A DNA stretch of 64,000 nucleotides from NCBI GenBank assembly GCA_933228895.1, contig OW121851.1, positions 116,147,271-116,211,270 of the forward strand. Reading direction: 5' to 3'. Made by a program: the position numbers and the translations under genes. A model generated the notes under the pieces. The model was not told the DNA's origin. It was given only the letters and a program-made list of their open reading frames with translations, and searched no databases. Source of the stretch: Platycnemis pennipes (taxonomy: Eukaryota > Arthropoda > Insecta > Odonata > Platycnemididae). Positions within the stretch are counted from its first letter, which is position 1. Each line of letters starts with the position of its first letter. Shown here one piece after another: positions 45,401 through 58,753 of this stretch.

Positions 45401-48400
45401 TATGCGTCGTTCTTCGGGGACGTTTGTCCCAGGACAATAAATTCCCTTTCCCTCAGTCCCGGTTCATTTTTCTTGTCTCTCCCCACAAACCCCTCCCCAT
45501 CACTCTCTCTCCCAAAGGAGTGGAGGAGGCGTCGAGCCTCCACCCCCTGCCCACCCTCTCTTTCATTACCCCGAGCTTCGCATCTCGTTGATGCCAATTT
45601 CATGCTGAGGGGGGTGGGCGGATGTTGGAGCGGGAGGAGGTTTTTGAGTGTTAACAGGGGCGAGGGGGTGGGGAATATCTGGTCCGGGTTGCATGTTATG
45701 TTTCGTATATATGTATGAATTCGTACATGCGTGTTACGGTCTTTGCCTCGATCGAAAGGAGGTCCCGGCAAACACGCGCGTCACCTATTATCAATCTGTC
45801 TAAGCGAGCGCCCTTTGTCTCACGTTGCAGCCCGGATAAGCAGTTTCAATGCCTCACTGCGGGTCAAACGAAGGGCTGCCAGGCGGCCCTCGGTCAATTA
45901 TGGGTCGTAATTTGCTATCTTTTACGGTGCTGTGCCAAATATTTCTTTCCCAGAAACGTCTGGGTTGGTCCTCGAAGTCGATTTTTAATCGACCATCAAC
46001 CGACTGGGTTTGAGATATTTTTATGCAACTCTCGGCTATATATTGTATCATCCTATTAATACAAGTCATAATTGTTAATTTAGCTCTAAAAATTGTTTTT
46101 TGCTAGGAATTTTGCATAATTTTCGTAGAAATTTCAGCCATATCTTAAATTACTTCCTGTTTTTAAAGTGTTCGAGTAAATACAAAAATTGTTTTGGAAT
46201 GTCATCTACTCTATGGTGTCCAAATCTATTGCTCCTGAAGATTTTTCTCTTTGATGCAATCTATGACAAATAAAAGCCTGAGAAAATACACCTGTGTAAA
46301 TAGATACAAATACATCTCTGAAAAATAATGCCAGAAATAATATTTCTCTGTATTTGGTTATTGCAATATTACACCAGTAATTGTTAAACAAACTATTTGC
46401 ATGGCCAAAAACAGCCGATGGTGTGACTCTTGTGACTTGTCTCGTAGAGGTCTTTGTTGTTTCGCTAATCTTATATGTTTTATTTTCATGTATTGCATTA
46501 TTTTATGTCCACCTAATACCGTATGCAGTAGATGCGTCAGTCATAGGAATCACAGGAAAATGTGTGACGAGGTTGTGCTCGCTGTATTCAATTCGTAGGC
46601 GTATAGGTTTCTTCGGCACCTAAAATTTGTCCTTTTTCTCGTGATGCACCCATGATCGCAGTTAAAATATTGCTTTAGTGTGGTGGTGTTTAACATGATT
46701 TTATGATTTACGTAAATAAAAGTTGGGAAAGTAAAAAATTATATTCACGTAAAGTAATGCGTATAGGGATTATGTTTCTAAGATTACCAAAAGTGAGTAA
46801 TAAGAGACTCGGAATTCAATTCACGATCGGAATTCCTTATGGCAATGTTTGGACTTGTCTAAAGATTTCCGACAAAACTTCCAGGCCCTCGTTTTGTTTC
46901 CCCCTGGGCTCTTGCAGAAATCTCGATGGGCAAATGAAGGCGTCGTCTTCCCCCTTCTCGAGTGCCCTCTCTTTTGCATGCCGGCCTTTGGGATCCCTCC
47001 CGATGTCCAGCTCAGAATGCCGTGACCGCTCCCGCAACCGCCCCGGCCGCAGTCGCCGCTCTTTTGGACCGCCCTCCCCGCAATCCTCCCGCGCGCACAT
47101 CTCCCGAAACCGTGTTGCGTGCCAGAGGACGGACGGGTGGTGGCGGGCGATAGAGATGGGGTGGGGGGAGAGGATTTTGGGGTGGGCGTCGTGGGTGGGA
47201 CCAATGGGAGCGATTCGGGGGGGTGGAAGTGCGAGGAGGAGGAAGGGGGTGTGAGGGGCAATGTGACGAGGTGGCATTCTCCGAAATTATTCACGAATCG
47301 TGGAAATAGCTCAGCTGCGATGACCAGGACAAATCATCCCTTCTCTTCGCCTCTCCCTCCCGGTCTTCGCCCCACCCACCTCGCCCATTCCCGCCCCGTC
47401 CTTCGGCCATCCCATTTTCCCGCTCCTCGCCCCGCGCTGTCGCCCCTCCTCTCCTATCCTCATTTGTGTACTGCTTCGTGATCAATGCCCTAAGTGACGG
47501 CGCATTAATATTAGCCCCGTTGTGTGCCGTCCTCCCACGCCACGCGGTCCCTCCCCCCAATACGACCCCCCCCCCTGGTCCTCCTTCTCACCCCCATCCC
47601 CTCTCTTTCCTCTACACTACCCACTCCACCCCCACCGCCCGGCTACACCCACCCCTATACCCTCCACCCTCCACCCTCCCCTCTCTCTCTCTCCTCTATT
47701 GTTGCTACGGCCATCACGGCTGGGTGTGCTTAATCACGGGCAAATTTCGGATGCCGAATAGCGAATGCGTTTGTGTGCACTGGTGCTTTTCTCTCTCCTC
47801 CGCCAGGCTCCTGTCCTTTCTCTCCCCGGCTCGGAGCCCTCCTCCCACCACCTCCTGCCATACCCCCTCTATCACTCGCCGCCGTATATCTGTCTATATG
47901 TATATGCCCATATACACGTCTCTCTCTCTCTTGCTCTCCATCTCCCAGCATTCATCCGTCCGCCCCTCACGGCCTCGTCATCCCCCTCCCTCCTCTTCAG
48001 CCTCCCTTAACGGCTGAACGCTGCAACCCCTTTCTCATTTCTCTCTCTCCCTATCTCTTCCTCTCGATCCGTCCGTCTCTCCCTCCTTTCCCCCCATCCG
48101 TTGCACCCTCCCGCCTCCCTCGGACCTGCATCCCAACGAGATGCGTCGCTCGTCGCCGTCGTCTGGGGAGTTTTGATGGCTCTCCATTGGATGCGTTCGT
48201 CGGTGATTCGCTCGCCGTGTGGGCTCACGGCCGCACTCTACCCTCCTCACTCACCCTCCGGGTTTGTTTCCTCCCGCCCCACCCCGTGCTCCATGGTGCA
48301 AGAGGTGGGGGTGGCACTGAAAGAAAGTGATCGCCTCGGAGAGAGGGAGGGAGTGATTGAGTGGGTGCGTGAAATAATCGCAGGGAAATGGTTCTCTTTA

Positions 48401-48480
48401 TTGTTTGGAGTCCTGGAAACCGACGTTATCAGAACGTCAATGAATTTGTACATGCATATTCCCATGCGTTCGTAAGCGCT
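45401..48480. other. GC-rich islands at 45.4-46.0 kb and 46.8-48.5 kb
   Basis: The first island (45400-45710) is pyrimidine- then purine-rich. About 45730-46010 is CpG-containing and mixed. The second (46850-48480) starts CpG-rich (46950-47120), then a G-rich block at 47140-47260 switches to a C/T-rich block at 47330-48120. Up to four overlapping open frames of 120-185 codons exist per position, a compositional effect. The 46020-46850 gap is AT-rich and featureless. Confidence 0.55.
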
Positions 48481-51400
48481 TTTATTTATATATTAGCTGC
48501 TATTAGGATTTATTTTCTATATTATATAAATATTTATTCATATATCAACCAAATAACGTAAATATTTAGAGGCCGTAGCACGTACTCTAGGAAAAGGAGG
48601 ATAATGGTGTCCGATGCTTTTGTGCCATCTGTATTGTCTTTAACATTTTATGTGATTTATTTTATCATCAATTACTGTGGAAACAATAATTTCTTGCATT
48701 TATTTGCATAAATAATGCATGTTTATCCATATGTAGGCGTGTATATAGAAATATATTTATTTTACCAGAAATAAATCTAAATATTTGCTCTCGTAAAGTT
48801 AGGCCAGTTCACGAAATCTGAGCACCGATTAATCCGCTCGAAAACTCCAAGAGGCTTATTCGGTTTCCAATTCCTTGTGATTTTCGTCTGCTTTTGTTAT
48901 CGTGTGCTTTATTTTTTGTTCATTTTATTCAATCCATAGGCGCCTGATTCGTTACTCAGCTGCCTTTCTCACTCCCATGTTTATCTCGGACAAAGGCGCG
49001 CAGAATTGACGAAAGGGTGGGGAATAAGGAAGGTTGCCTCTTAAAAGGTCTCTTTGTGGGTGTGTGTATGTGCGCTCATGGGACGCAAAAAACAGGTGTT
49101 TTTCTCGCGAGCCTGTTGCGCTTAAATAATGAACGCTCTGAATAATGCACGCATTTTTGACTCGCGAACTTAGAGGTAGCGGGTTCGAAACCATCGGAAG
49201 GACCTCGGGCTCTCTGTTGGAGGATTATAAACTCCTTTCATCAATAATTCAATGCCCTTAAGCTCATCTGGCTCCCCGTTTTGCCCTGATCTCGCGTTAT
49301 ACGAGCGTCCGTACACTCGCTGCGCATTAAACTACAACATAGCGGCTGGGGATGAATAAATAACGATTAATTATAGTATCTAGACTCATTTAATAGCTCA
49401 TGAATTTTGCGCACTGCGAGAAAGGGGGAAGGCCCTTAAGCACACACGAACGCATGAGCTCGCAGGAGCGTATAAACCAACGCCACCGAAACTGGACGCG
49501 GCCCTTACGAGGTGGAGCTTGCGGAATCGGCCGACGCGGCGCTGGTCTCCGCTCGTGTTCTTCCGCCCCGATTATTGCTGCGTTCATGGCGTATGCAGTT
49601 TTTAAGATGACTGCCTCCCTCTTATATCACCCGCCTTCCTTCACTTATCCACGTGACACGCGCTTTCCGCCGATGGATGGCTCGTGGGGTGGGGAAAAAA
49701 AAGAGAAAATAAATCGTCTCCATCCCTGAATGGTTGTACTCGCGTTTCGCATTTGTGCGACGCTTGTTTGTAATCTCTCCTTCTCTTTCTCCCTCTATTC
49801 CTGAGTAGCTCCGAAGTTAAAACCCTTATGTATGCAGTGTGGCCGGAGCGGCATTTTCCATTTCCGGTGGATGCGGTGTTACATGGATGTGTAATTATTC
49901 CCCGTGCATCTTCCCCGAGTGTAGCCTTTTCCTAGCTAGCTTATCAGATTAATTATGAGCCTCGGTGCTTGACCAAGGGTTGATATAATGGAAAGGCTTC
50001 CATTGTTCTGTTATGATTGTCCGACGGCCTATGCTTGGTTAGCAAACAACATGTCAACGTACAATGCTTCTCTCTGTCTCTCCCCTTTGCATACTAGATG
50101 CCCCACGAGTTAAAGACCAAACATGCTGGCTGCAGCGGTTAATCTAACAAGACCTAGCTTATTGCGTCACGCCCGCTTTGTTTATGGGACGAATTGCCTG
50201 CCGGGATAACGCCGCTGCAGATTGACAATATTCGAATTCAATTTGGACTGCGTCAGAGATTTGGGAAGATCGGGGCAAAGAAGCTGCGTGTAACGGAATT
50301 ACTGGAGAAATTTCTGGCCATAGTGCTCCTCTTGGAATTCGAGTATTTAGGGATTGTGTTTTCTTTGCTTTGCCGTGAGTCCCCTTTTATCCGTCTAATT
50401 GCGAAAGTTTTGGCAGTCATTTGCTCGATAGGCGATTGCGGTCGTGAATTTTAAGAAGTTAATGGGAAACGTTCCCGTTTGACGTTAATCAAGACTCAAA
50501 TGATATCGCATGTTATCGTTTAAACAAGCTATTGATTAACCTTTTGCACTCCCTTTAGTAGATGCATAAAAATTGCTTTGATTCCATCTCCGCCCACTCT
50601 TAACGCCAGAATTAGATTGAGGGTCGTATAATCTGATTATGTTGGCGATCTCTCTTGTTTTATCCTCGCAGGTTTGAATCTAAATTTCATAGAAAATTAT
50701 CGTAAATGTAAAAGTTCTTTTATATATTAACAAACATTATTTTTCGATACGTCTTCTTTTTAAGCATTTTTAAGAAGTATTGTTACTGTAGGCGAATTTA
50801 AGTTCCAAATAATGCTGTTTAAAAGCTTTATCTTTAAGTGAATAATAATTTCCTCGCTACGCAAAAATGAAAAACACCCATGAAATAACTAGAAAATGAT
50901 CGGTTCTTGAACTATTCCTAAGGCGGTGCTGTGGGGTACTTTTTTTTTCTTCAGCCTTTGTTTGGTACTAAAAATGCCTTGCTAAATTTGGAGTTAATGG
51001 GATCACGTCCATGCTGCTATTTTGATTTCTACTGAAATTATTATTTTACTCCTTCTAGTTCTACGTATATTAAGGTTTTATAATATTTATCCAATCCTTG
51101 TTCCGAAGGTCTGTGAATTTGCAAACTTTGTTTTAAAATTACTATGACCTCATTACTGATTCTACTTTCTAGGTTCTTGCGGCGGTCATATTATTTATTG
51201 CCTTCTATTGGGCATTTAAGTCACTAAATTTTAATAAAGAAGACAAATGTTTTAGATTTCCATTCGGTGTGGGTTGCTGTTCTACTTAAGACTCTTTGAA
51301 ATTACTCGCCAGCCAAGAAATTAACTTCAATAAAGCTCAAGCGAATCCCCGCTTTACGTTATCTGTCAAACATTCTCATGTTAATTATTTTCTGTTAGCT

Positions 51401-52370
51401 CTCACGTGTGGAGGAATAAGTAAACACTTGGGGCTCCATGTGTTATTCCAACGCGAATCAAAACAAACAATTTGTATTCTTCGGAAGGGGAACGAATTTC
51501 CGTTGATTTTATATGGGTCGCCTCGGCGGAGAGTAAGAGCTGTAAGACCATCCGAGTCTTTTCGAATGGCCTTCCGGGGTGGGAGCGGAAAATGAGGGCG
51601 TAGCGCCAGGAAATGCGAAAATTTCTTCGGCTTTTTTCTGCACGTCCATGTCCTAGAAATAAAGCGTATCGATGATGAGGTCGGTGGGCTTTTATGAACT
51701 TTGTCTCGCCATGTCCGTGCCCGTGCAAACAGTTTTCTATAGCTACAATTCTGTATCTTAGTTCTGAAAATGCTCATGCTTTGCTTTTCTTTTGGTTGTA
51801 AATATCTGCAACTATGTGGTACCTGCAAGTTCCTCCTTAGGCGTTTGGCTCATGTAGTTAAGGGGTGGGGTCATATATCTATCTTTCGCGTTGTCGCTAT
51901 GGGTATTCGTTACACCAACCCCTATAGAAGCTCCTAGCTGTAACCATCCCAAAGATTTGCTCCATCGGTTCATATTGGTGATTTCAAGCATCGGACATAA
52001 TTTGAGGGATGCCGATATAGGTCTCGCATTCTTATGCGCAATGACAGAATGATGATAACGCGTGTTGAAGATCAGTGATCGAGATCAAGGACCTTGGGCA
52101 TCCGTTACTTATTATTCGTCATCAGTCAAAATACTTGTACGTAGCAGTCAAGACTCATAAACCATCTTGTCACTATTCCTCCCAGCTGATAGAAGTGTAA
52201 CCTTTGTTCGGAATAATTTGTGTGAGCAGCATAAAATTCCTCTCAAATATTTCATTTTCTCGGCATAGTCTCATGGCGTCTGAGATACTTATTATTTTTC
52301 TCCTGCTCTGCTTTCAACATTTTTCTCCCTGTTGTTTGCTTAACTCAGCTAGCAGACATCTTATTATAGG
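48481..52370. other. gene-free, mixed composition
   Basis: AT-rich to 48950, mixed with CpG-containing patches (48950-49730, 50160-50330), then AT-rich to about 51260 and mixed sequence (51300-52200). Apart from a tRNA-like box B at 49165-49185 no repeat is recognised. Paired open frames at 51385-51828 (minus, 147 and 108 codons) show no domain. Confidence 0.5.
49145..49200 (+). mobile_element. possible SINE remnant (box B only)
   Basis: AGCGGGTTCGAAACC near 49176 fits a polymerase III box B. No convincing box A or shared SINE body is visible. Confidence 0.25.
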
Positions 52371-53400
52371 CGTTATTCTGAGCGTAATTACGAGTGCGTC
52401 ACCTAATGCGACGAGTTTCCTCCGTGGCGCTTTGGTGTCGAATGGTGCGCGGGAATACCGTTATTTATTCCCCGTCGCGAACTCTGGAGATGGAGGCAAG
52501 GTCGAAAGTTTCGCATTGGATGCGAGACCGATTTTGAAGGACTCTGCGAAGCCCTGGATGTCTCCTCCTCCTCCTGCTGAGATCTCTTGTGCGAGCAGGG
52601 TTGCGCGTGAGCAAGCCTGGGGGAAGTTGGGGAGTAGAAATTTTCGGCAGCGAGGAAACAAGGTCGAGATGAAGGGGAGTTGGGTGGGCGCGAAGGAAGG
52701 CAGGAAGGATCTCCCTGGCTATGCTCTGGGCAGTCCCACAATGACGGCAAACCCTCGTGTTTTGGTAGAGATGGCGGCGGCAGCGGTGCTAAGGCCCTTA
52801 TTCCTCTCCAACTCCTCCGCGGCCCAGGAGTCCTCCCACCCACCTCTTGCCATGCGCGGGGGCTTATGAGTGAATATTTTATAAACAGGAAAAGGGCCTT
52901 TCTTCTGTGTTGGTGTTTCCTACCTTCAATCAGATGTGTAAATAAATGAATGAACGGCAGAATGAATAAATAAATGATTAACTTCATGGCTCATGAATTC
53001 ATAATTACATTCATCCATAAATTAGAAAAGAGAATGGTTTAAAAATACATGAGGGGGGGTGAGATAGAGATGGCGGGGTCGGCGTGAGGAGAAGTGAAGA
53101 ACCCCGAGGTATGGAGGCGGAGAGGGAGGGGGAGGTAAGAGTGAGGGAGGGAGCGGTTGAGAGGTAGTGAGACAGACTTCATGAATTAATGAATCTTGCG
53201 CAAGAAAGTAAAAGATAAAAGGTACTACTTTGAATAGAATGTGTTCCATTTTCTTACTTGTTGAGCGATGGAGGGGGGAAGGAGGTTTGAAGATGGTGAA
53301 TAGTGCATTAGTCGTGAATAAGTATACCTCCCCCCGCCCCACTGCTCCTTTTTCCCTCATCTCTTTCGTTCGTTAGAGCCCTTCCTCCTCCGCTTCATGT
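52371..53400. other. GC-rich island with bidirectional open frames, then purine-rich block
   Basis: Positions 52371-52870 are GC-rich and CpG-containing. A 221-codon plus-strand frame (52204-52869) and a 194-codon minus-strand frame overlap here. The first 70 residues of the plus frame are hydrophobic and the rest basic/Ser/Ala-rich, with no recognisable domain. Positions 53040-53160 are G/A-rich. Neither frame is accepted as a gene. Confidence 0.5.
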
Positions 53401-55609
53401 GAAGGAAAAAAAATTAAGTAACTTGCGCGGAACAATCTGGGGAAAAAATGCAGCGGCACTAGTGAAATAATGAATGAGAAAGAAAATGAGATTTAAAATG
53501 CATTCCTTTTTTTTTAACTTTCCGGAACAAAAAATGGCGTGTGGTCCACTCATATAAATGTGCATTTTTTCATGAAAGTTTTTGGTAATTTTTGCGGCCC
53601 GCATGGTTCCTATTTGATTGGCAAATAAAAAAGGAAAAATTCAATTAATTGGCGAATATATAATGCATATAAATTGATGAAGCCTTTTTTATAATCGCGT
53701 GAGGGGTAGATTGGGGAAGGACAGTCATAAAAAAGCGGAAGTTGACGCATTCGAATTGATACTTTACTTAATTAATTTTTTATTTCCAATTTTCTCCCTG
53801 AAAAAAAATCCAGCTCATGAATGAAGGGCGGCCTGAAGGAGAGATGTATAATTTTTTTTAAAATCGCAAATCCCGAATTAATACCGAATGAATTTTCTCT
53901 TGTTGCTCGATAAAAAACGCGATTAAATCCTTTTAATGAAGAGAATACGAAAAACGAATTGGTTTAGGTATCCGCTTCGGTATAATTGAAATCTAAATTA
54001 CGCCTCGGAAGCTACGGAGCGAAATTAATGGCGGAGGGGTTTTTAAGATGCGATTAAAATCGCCCATGTATATATAATATGCATGTACACGCTGGGAACT
54101 GATGGTTTTATTTCGCGCGGTTGGCACATGAGCGTCATTGCCCACGGTTGCCCATCTCCAAAAAAAATATTCCCCGAGCTTAATTCCCGAGTCAAGCGTA
54201 CTTCCTTACGTGGTATCGGTGTACCTTGCAGGATACTGCCGAAAACTTTTGCCGCTGAATTGGGTTGGCCCCATAGACGTGTGAAGTTTGGGGATACTCC
54301 TCTTTTGCAAGAATTCCTATTCTTTGTTTTTGATTCACATACCGAGTACGCCTATTATTTTTACGTATCGATCTCCATAATTATCTTTTTCATTTGCTTA
54401 GTCTATTTCCTGTCGTGAGCTCACAGATTATATTATTCAATAGCTACTCGAAAAATGATCGAGCTGAAAAGAAACACAAATGACTAACTACGTAAACAAA
54501 TAATTTTATCGTCTGATCACAATCCCCTTAATTTTCTATTAATTACTGGTTTCCATTGATTATTTATTAAATAACACTAATAATGCTGGATACTTGTTAA
54601 GCGAGCTCCTCAATACAAATGCTGCAAATATCCTGAACAGTTAATGGGTTACCTGAAGGACTGCGATACCTAGACGACCGCCCGAAGCATAATTGCGCCA
54701 TGGCAAGGAGGAATATTTCACTTACAATTAGATCCATATGGTGTCTTGATGAACGAGCGCTCTCTTATCTGAAGGAAATTTCTGATGGTTTGTATGATTA
54801 ACTCTCCTGAACTCCTCGTCTTCGTGATTCGTCTGCTACGCAATGGAGAATTTATTTACAGTGTCATTACCTTTGGATTTCATCACTTTTCATGCGCCAC
54901 TTAATTGCGAAATGTATTAGGATATTACTTCATATGCTCTGTGTTTTCGCGATTCCATGAATGAATTGCTCGAGATATGTACATCGCTTGATTGCCATGA
55001 GTTATAAAGCTGTTGACTATCTTTCCATTAAATCTCACAGTCTGTGTATAGTCCCTTGCTGATTTCTCCATCATATCTCAAAAGTTCTTCGAATAGTGTG
55101 ACTTGAAAGTTACTAGTGTTGGTTTGTGGTTTATTAGTTACGCATTAATTCATCTCACTGCCATAATGAGACTTGAAAAGGGTTTTATCTTATAAACGTT
55201 TTGATTGAGCAAGTAATGAAAAGAGTCGCACACTAGATTCATTTTCCTTAGTATTTGGTGATATTCGTCTATGAGCTTGACAAGCAAGGAATGATCCATA
55301 TAAAATTGAGGGAAGGAATTATAGAATGAAAGGAGCTGTTTTTCCTTCATTTACCTTATTTTTAATTACAGTGAATGCTGTACTATTGATTCCTTTGATG
55401 GTTTCATATGGCGTATTTCTATTTGATGAAAAATTGTTGAATATTGTATCTGCAATAATACCGATTACTTGTCATGTGATGTCTGCTGTGTCCTTCAGAC
55501 CTTACTTTAACTTGAAAATGAGCTAATAGGTTTGGGTGGCAATAATACTGGATATCCACACTCATTCCTGTGTTCTAACGCTGACACAATTTTCATCGAT
55601 ATCTCTATT
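53401..55609. other. AT-rich with TAAT-core-rich block
   Basis: Positions 53640-54080 contain many TAATTA/ATTAAT-type homeodomain cores among CG-containing unique sequence (see findings). Positions 54080-55600 hold no recognisable element. Confidence 0.5.
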
Positions 55610-55770
55610 TGGATGCCGTATGGAGGGAGGGCGTTCTTAGTTCAGCATTCAGTCGGTTACATCGAACCTTATATAGAGGGCTCTTTGGCATATCATTGAG
55701 AGCGGGTTAATGTTGACGACAAACTTCTTTTCAACCTACCTCCTTTCCTTTACAAATCCTGTCGTTACAT
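55610..55770 (+). mobile_element. SINE family B body fragment
   Basis: GGAGGGCGTTCTTAGTTCAG, GGCTCTTTGGCAT...TTGAGAGCGGGTTAATGTTG and CAACCTACCTCC align in order with the family B body at 22930-23090 and 30570-30680. The tRNA-like head is missing. Confidence 0.55.
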
Positions 55771-56449
55771 CTCTACAATGATGTCCAATGATGCTGACCA
55801 ATGATGAAAACATCTTACTTGTGATCGCAGTCGTTTTCTGTCGTCGACTTTTTGGGTCTCTTTGGTACATTTTTTTAATTTTGCACATTCTCATTGTATT
55901 CTCTTCTATTGATGCATGCTCATTATGAATATAAATTGCAATTGCTCTATTGCCGATTGAGTATACTCTGTATTATTAAGCTTTTTCATTCCTAAATAGT
56001 GATGGAAGTTATTGAAAGGTCTTGGGTTGCCATTTTACCTCTGTACTGAATAATTAACTACTCTAAAAGCTCAGTGGTGTTGATGGAACTATTTTGCATT
56101 GAAAGAGAATTTGTAAACATAATTCTGTGGAGTTGGGTTGGGTAGTATACAAATAATACATTTAGAATCGTTGGTGAGTACTATTGAGGCAGTGAAGGCA
56201 TGCGGTGAATCGGGAAAATCGATGAAACGAAAAGGTATAATTATTAAGGAACAAGTGAAGAGATGGGTGCGCAGTACCTACGTAAAATGTTATTAGATAG
56301 TAAGAAGGAGAAATCGACAATATCGATCAAGACAAGGACAGAACACAAAATTAGGATAGGTGGAGGGAGAATGTGGAAGAATTTGACTACGCGCTTATAG
56401 TGAAAGAGTGCGGCATGGAAAAAAATCTTGGTACACTAATGTTAAATTT
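55771..56449. other. AT-rich; may include the eroded upstream part of a LINE
   Basis: From about 56160 the strand is purine-rich and lysine/glutamate-coding in several frames, as in the linker of the RT polyproteins, but no block can be named. Otherwise nothing is identified. Confidence 0.4.
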
Positions 56450-57450
56450 TGAGTCAAAGAATGCATTAGTGGCGGCTAAGGTGCAGAAGATAGCTGGGTG
56501 TATAGAATCGGAATCACAGCAACATCTGCGAAGAAATATTAGAGCAAGGATTTTATTGAGGTTCATTCACAGTATTAGTGAGGTAAGAAATTGGATTGAA
56601 GACTTTTTAAACTACGTGATAGTGCGATTTATGATACCACAGCGTCAATGAGAACATTACTGAAAAGGAATTGTGAGTAAAATGAGTGCATTTTCCTTCT
56701 CTGGATGACTCTGAGAATTTCTTTTGACGCGGTTGACTGTGGGAATTTAATGATGGTGCTTCTGAGTTTAGGATCGGTCAAGGGGATGTACGGCCTATTG
56801 AAAACTATGGTGCTGACAGCCCCGATTATATCAGTTTATTGAGAAGTCAGCGAAAAGCTGGGGGCTAATCACGGTTTCCCTTTTCCAAAACTAATGCAAA
56901 AAAATTACGTAGTAATACAATTAGTGTGATAGTGGTGTAGAGAGAGGAAATAATGGATTAGAGGTGAAAGAGGATAGTGGAATCCAGTCTGGTAGTTTTG
57001 CGGGTGGCCAAGCGCTGCCTAGACTGGCAGCTAAGAAACCTAGACTTTTGAGACGCATTACGAATTCAATGTGAGAGAAATGCGATGAATATTAATCACA
57101 GGAAGGCTGAAGCAATGAGATTTTCCTGGAAAAAGGAGTGGAAGCTTGGGAAGAAACGAGTAAAGCATGAACTCGAAGAAGTGAAACAATTTCGTTACTT
57201 GGTCGTAATAGGTATTAAAGTTGTTAGGAAGTGACTTACCTTGGCCTGAGAAACTTTTACCAACAGTGGGGATCGCATAGTAGGAACCTTTTGTTTAGAT
57301 GCCGGGAAAAAGTTAATGAGAGTATGGAGTTATATGGTGGGGCTTTATTTAGTTGCGAAACCTAAATCATGGGAAAGGATGTGTCTAATTGGATGGAAGC
57401 GTTTGAAATGTGGCTCTTGAAAAATAGTTTAAGTAGGAAAATATCAAAAT
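56450..57450 (+). pseudogene. LINE reverse transcriptase, heavily decayed
   Basis: A third RT relic, related in motif order to the 4590-5620 element but from a diverged copy or family. In shifting frames one reads RILLRFIHSISEVRNWI (the RIIxRRLE region), LRDSAIYDTTASMRTLLKRN (the TRDAI..MRTL.ERN region), a damaged motif A (SFDAVDCGNLMMVL), NINHRKAEAMRFSWKKE, LEEVKQFRYLVV (the VEQFKYLGS region) and MEAFEMWLLKNSLS (the LEAFEMWxWRRM region). The FADD motif is not legible. Many stops make it non-functional. Confidence 0.7.
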
Positions 57451-57944
57451 CTTTTAAGGAGATCGGAAACATACGGTACATCGGATCCTACCGTATCCAA
57501 TAAGAACCTCAAATAATAATAATCTTAGATTATTAAGAAAAAACACTTTATTATAACATTTTCTTGTGTACGTGTTAGGGAAGTAGCACCATCTGTCTTA
57601 AAGTAACATAATATATATTAATAATCAACTGTTTTGTTAGAAATGCACCTGCACTACTTTCTTGGTAGTGGTCATCTACGTACAACGTACCTTTTATGCT
57701 TACATTCTACATGTCAAATTATTTCATAATTGCTCAGAATATAACATCATTGGTCATTTCCGCCGGCGGCACTTCTGAAGAGCATACAAATAAATGTTCG
57801 TGATGCATAGATATTCGTAAAAAAATAGGATTAGTCTGGGGTACGAACAGAAAAATGACACTGTAATGACGCAAGGGTGAGCCACCACGATCCAGTTTGT
57901 ATCCGGATTTTGAATTATTCCTCGAAATTGTGCTTCGTGGAATC
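57451..57944. other. AT-rich spacer
   Basis: No gene and no recognisable repeat. Confidence 0.4.
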
Positions 57945-58235
57945 ATTTATTATTATCATTCGAGATGGCTATCTCGGGCAATAAGCAATTATTTCCAGCC
58001 CAGCCGATCACGATCTCGGCCGTCCCTTGGTTCGCTGCGGTGCTTCTGAAGCGTCCAGGTGCGGTCTCGGATCTGCAGCCGCCGCGAAGCCTGTACCGAT
58101 AGAATGAGGGTTGCTCCTATTCTTTTGCTCGGCTCTTCCCATGTCGTCCGACATTTGGTCTCCAGCCCTCTTCTGTAACGCCTGTCTGGGTCTGCAATAC
58201 TTCGCCGGCTCACCCTATCCATCCGGCAATACTTG
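57945..58235 (-). mobile_element. GC-rich insertion with minus-strand open frame and ATA-type tail; unassigned retroelement 3' end
   Basis: A sharply bounded GC-rich block in AT-rich surroundings. The minus strand is open from 58222 to 57989 (77 codons, Arg-rich, e.g. RRGLETKCRTTWEEPSKRIG and RDRTWTLQKHRSEPRDGRD). It then runs through a stop into ATAATAATAA-type simple sequence at about 57945-57957. A coding end followed by a trinucleotide tail is what a non-LTR element 3' end looks like. The protein family is not recognised. Confidence 0.5.
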
Positions 58236-58259
58236 ACCGATTATGTAGAGTATTTTGTT

Positions 58260-58640
58260 GAGTTTGGAGGTGTGGGAGTTGTGTTTTTCTTTTTCCCTGC
58301 CCTCACACTCCTTCTGGCTTTCTTAGAATCCTTCTCCTTGATCCCCTGCCCCTCCCTTTCCACCCACCCATCCCTCCCGACCCTCCTTCGTCGTTTTCAT
58401 AAGTATCGCGGAGGAATTCAAAAGGAAAGTCACGATATGGCCTCGAGCCGCCCTGATTCCAAATTACTCCCCCGCTCCCAGCCATCTTCTCCTCCCTCTT
58501 CCCCCCTGCACCCCTCCTATCCCTTACCCGCCCCGTCACGACCCTATCAACCCCTTTCCACCCTCTTTCGGCTCCCTTTCCTCTCCGCTCCCAATCTCGT
58601 TCTCCTTCTCAGTTTCTTCCTTCGCTCTCTTCTTACGTTT
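58260..58640. other. pyrimidine-rich island
   Basis: C/T-rich on the plus strand. The 191-codon plus-strand frame and 78- and 130-codon minus-strand frames across it are compositional. Confidence 0.55.
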
Positions 58641-58753
58641 ACTACGGTTCACTATTTTAATTCTACTTCCATGTTTACCTTTACAATTAACGAGAGCTCT
58701 CTTTCCTTGGTATTTGTGGTGAATGAGTTCTCGCACTGCTTTACCATTATTCT

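Noticed and set aside
47773..48330. 185-codon frame and several overlapping frames
   Set aside because: Three or more frames are open at the same place in low-complexity DNA.
56373..56651. 92-codon open frame as a host gene
   Set aside because: Its C-terminal part lines up with the pre-motif-A region of the decayed LINE RT that continues to 57450.
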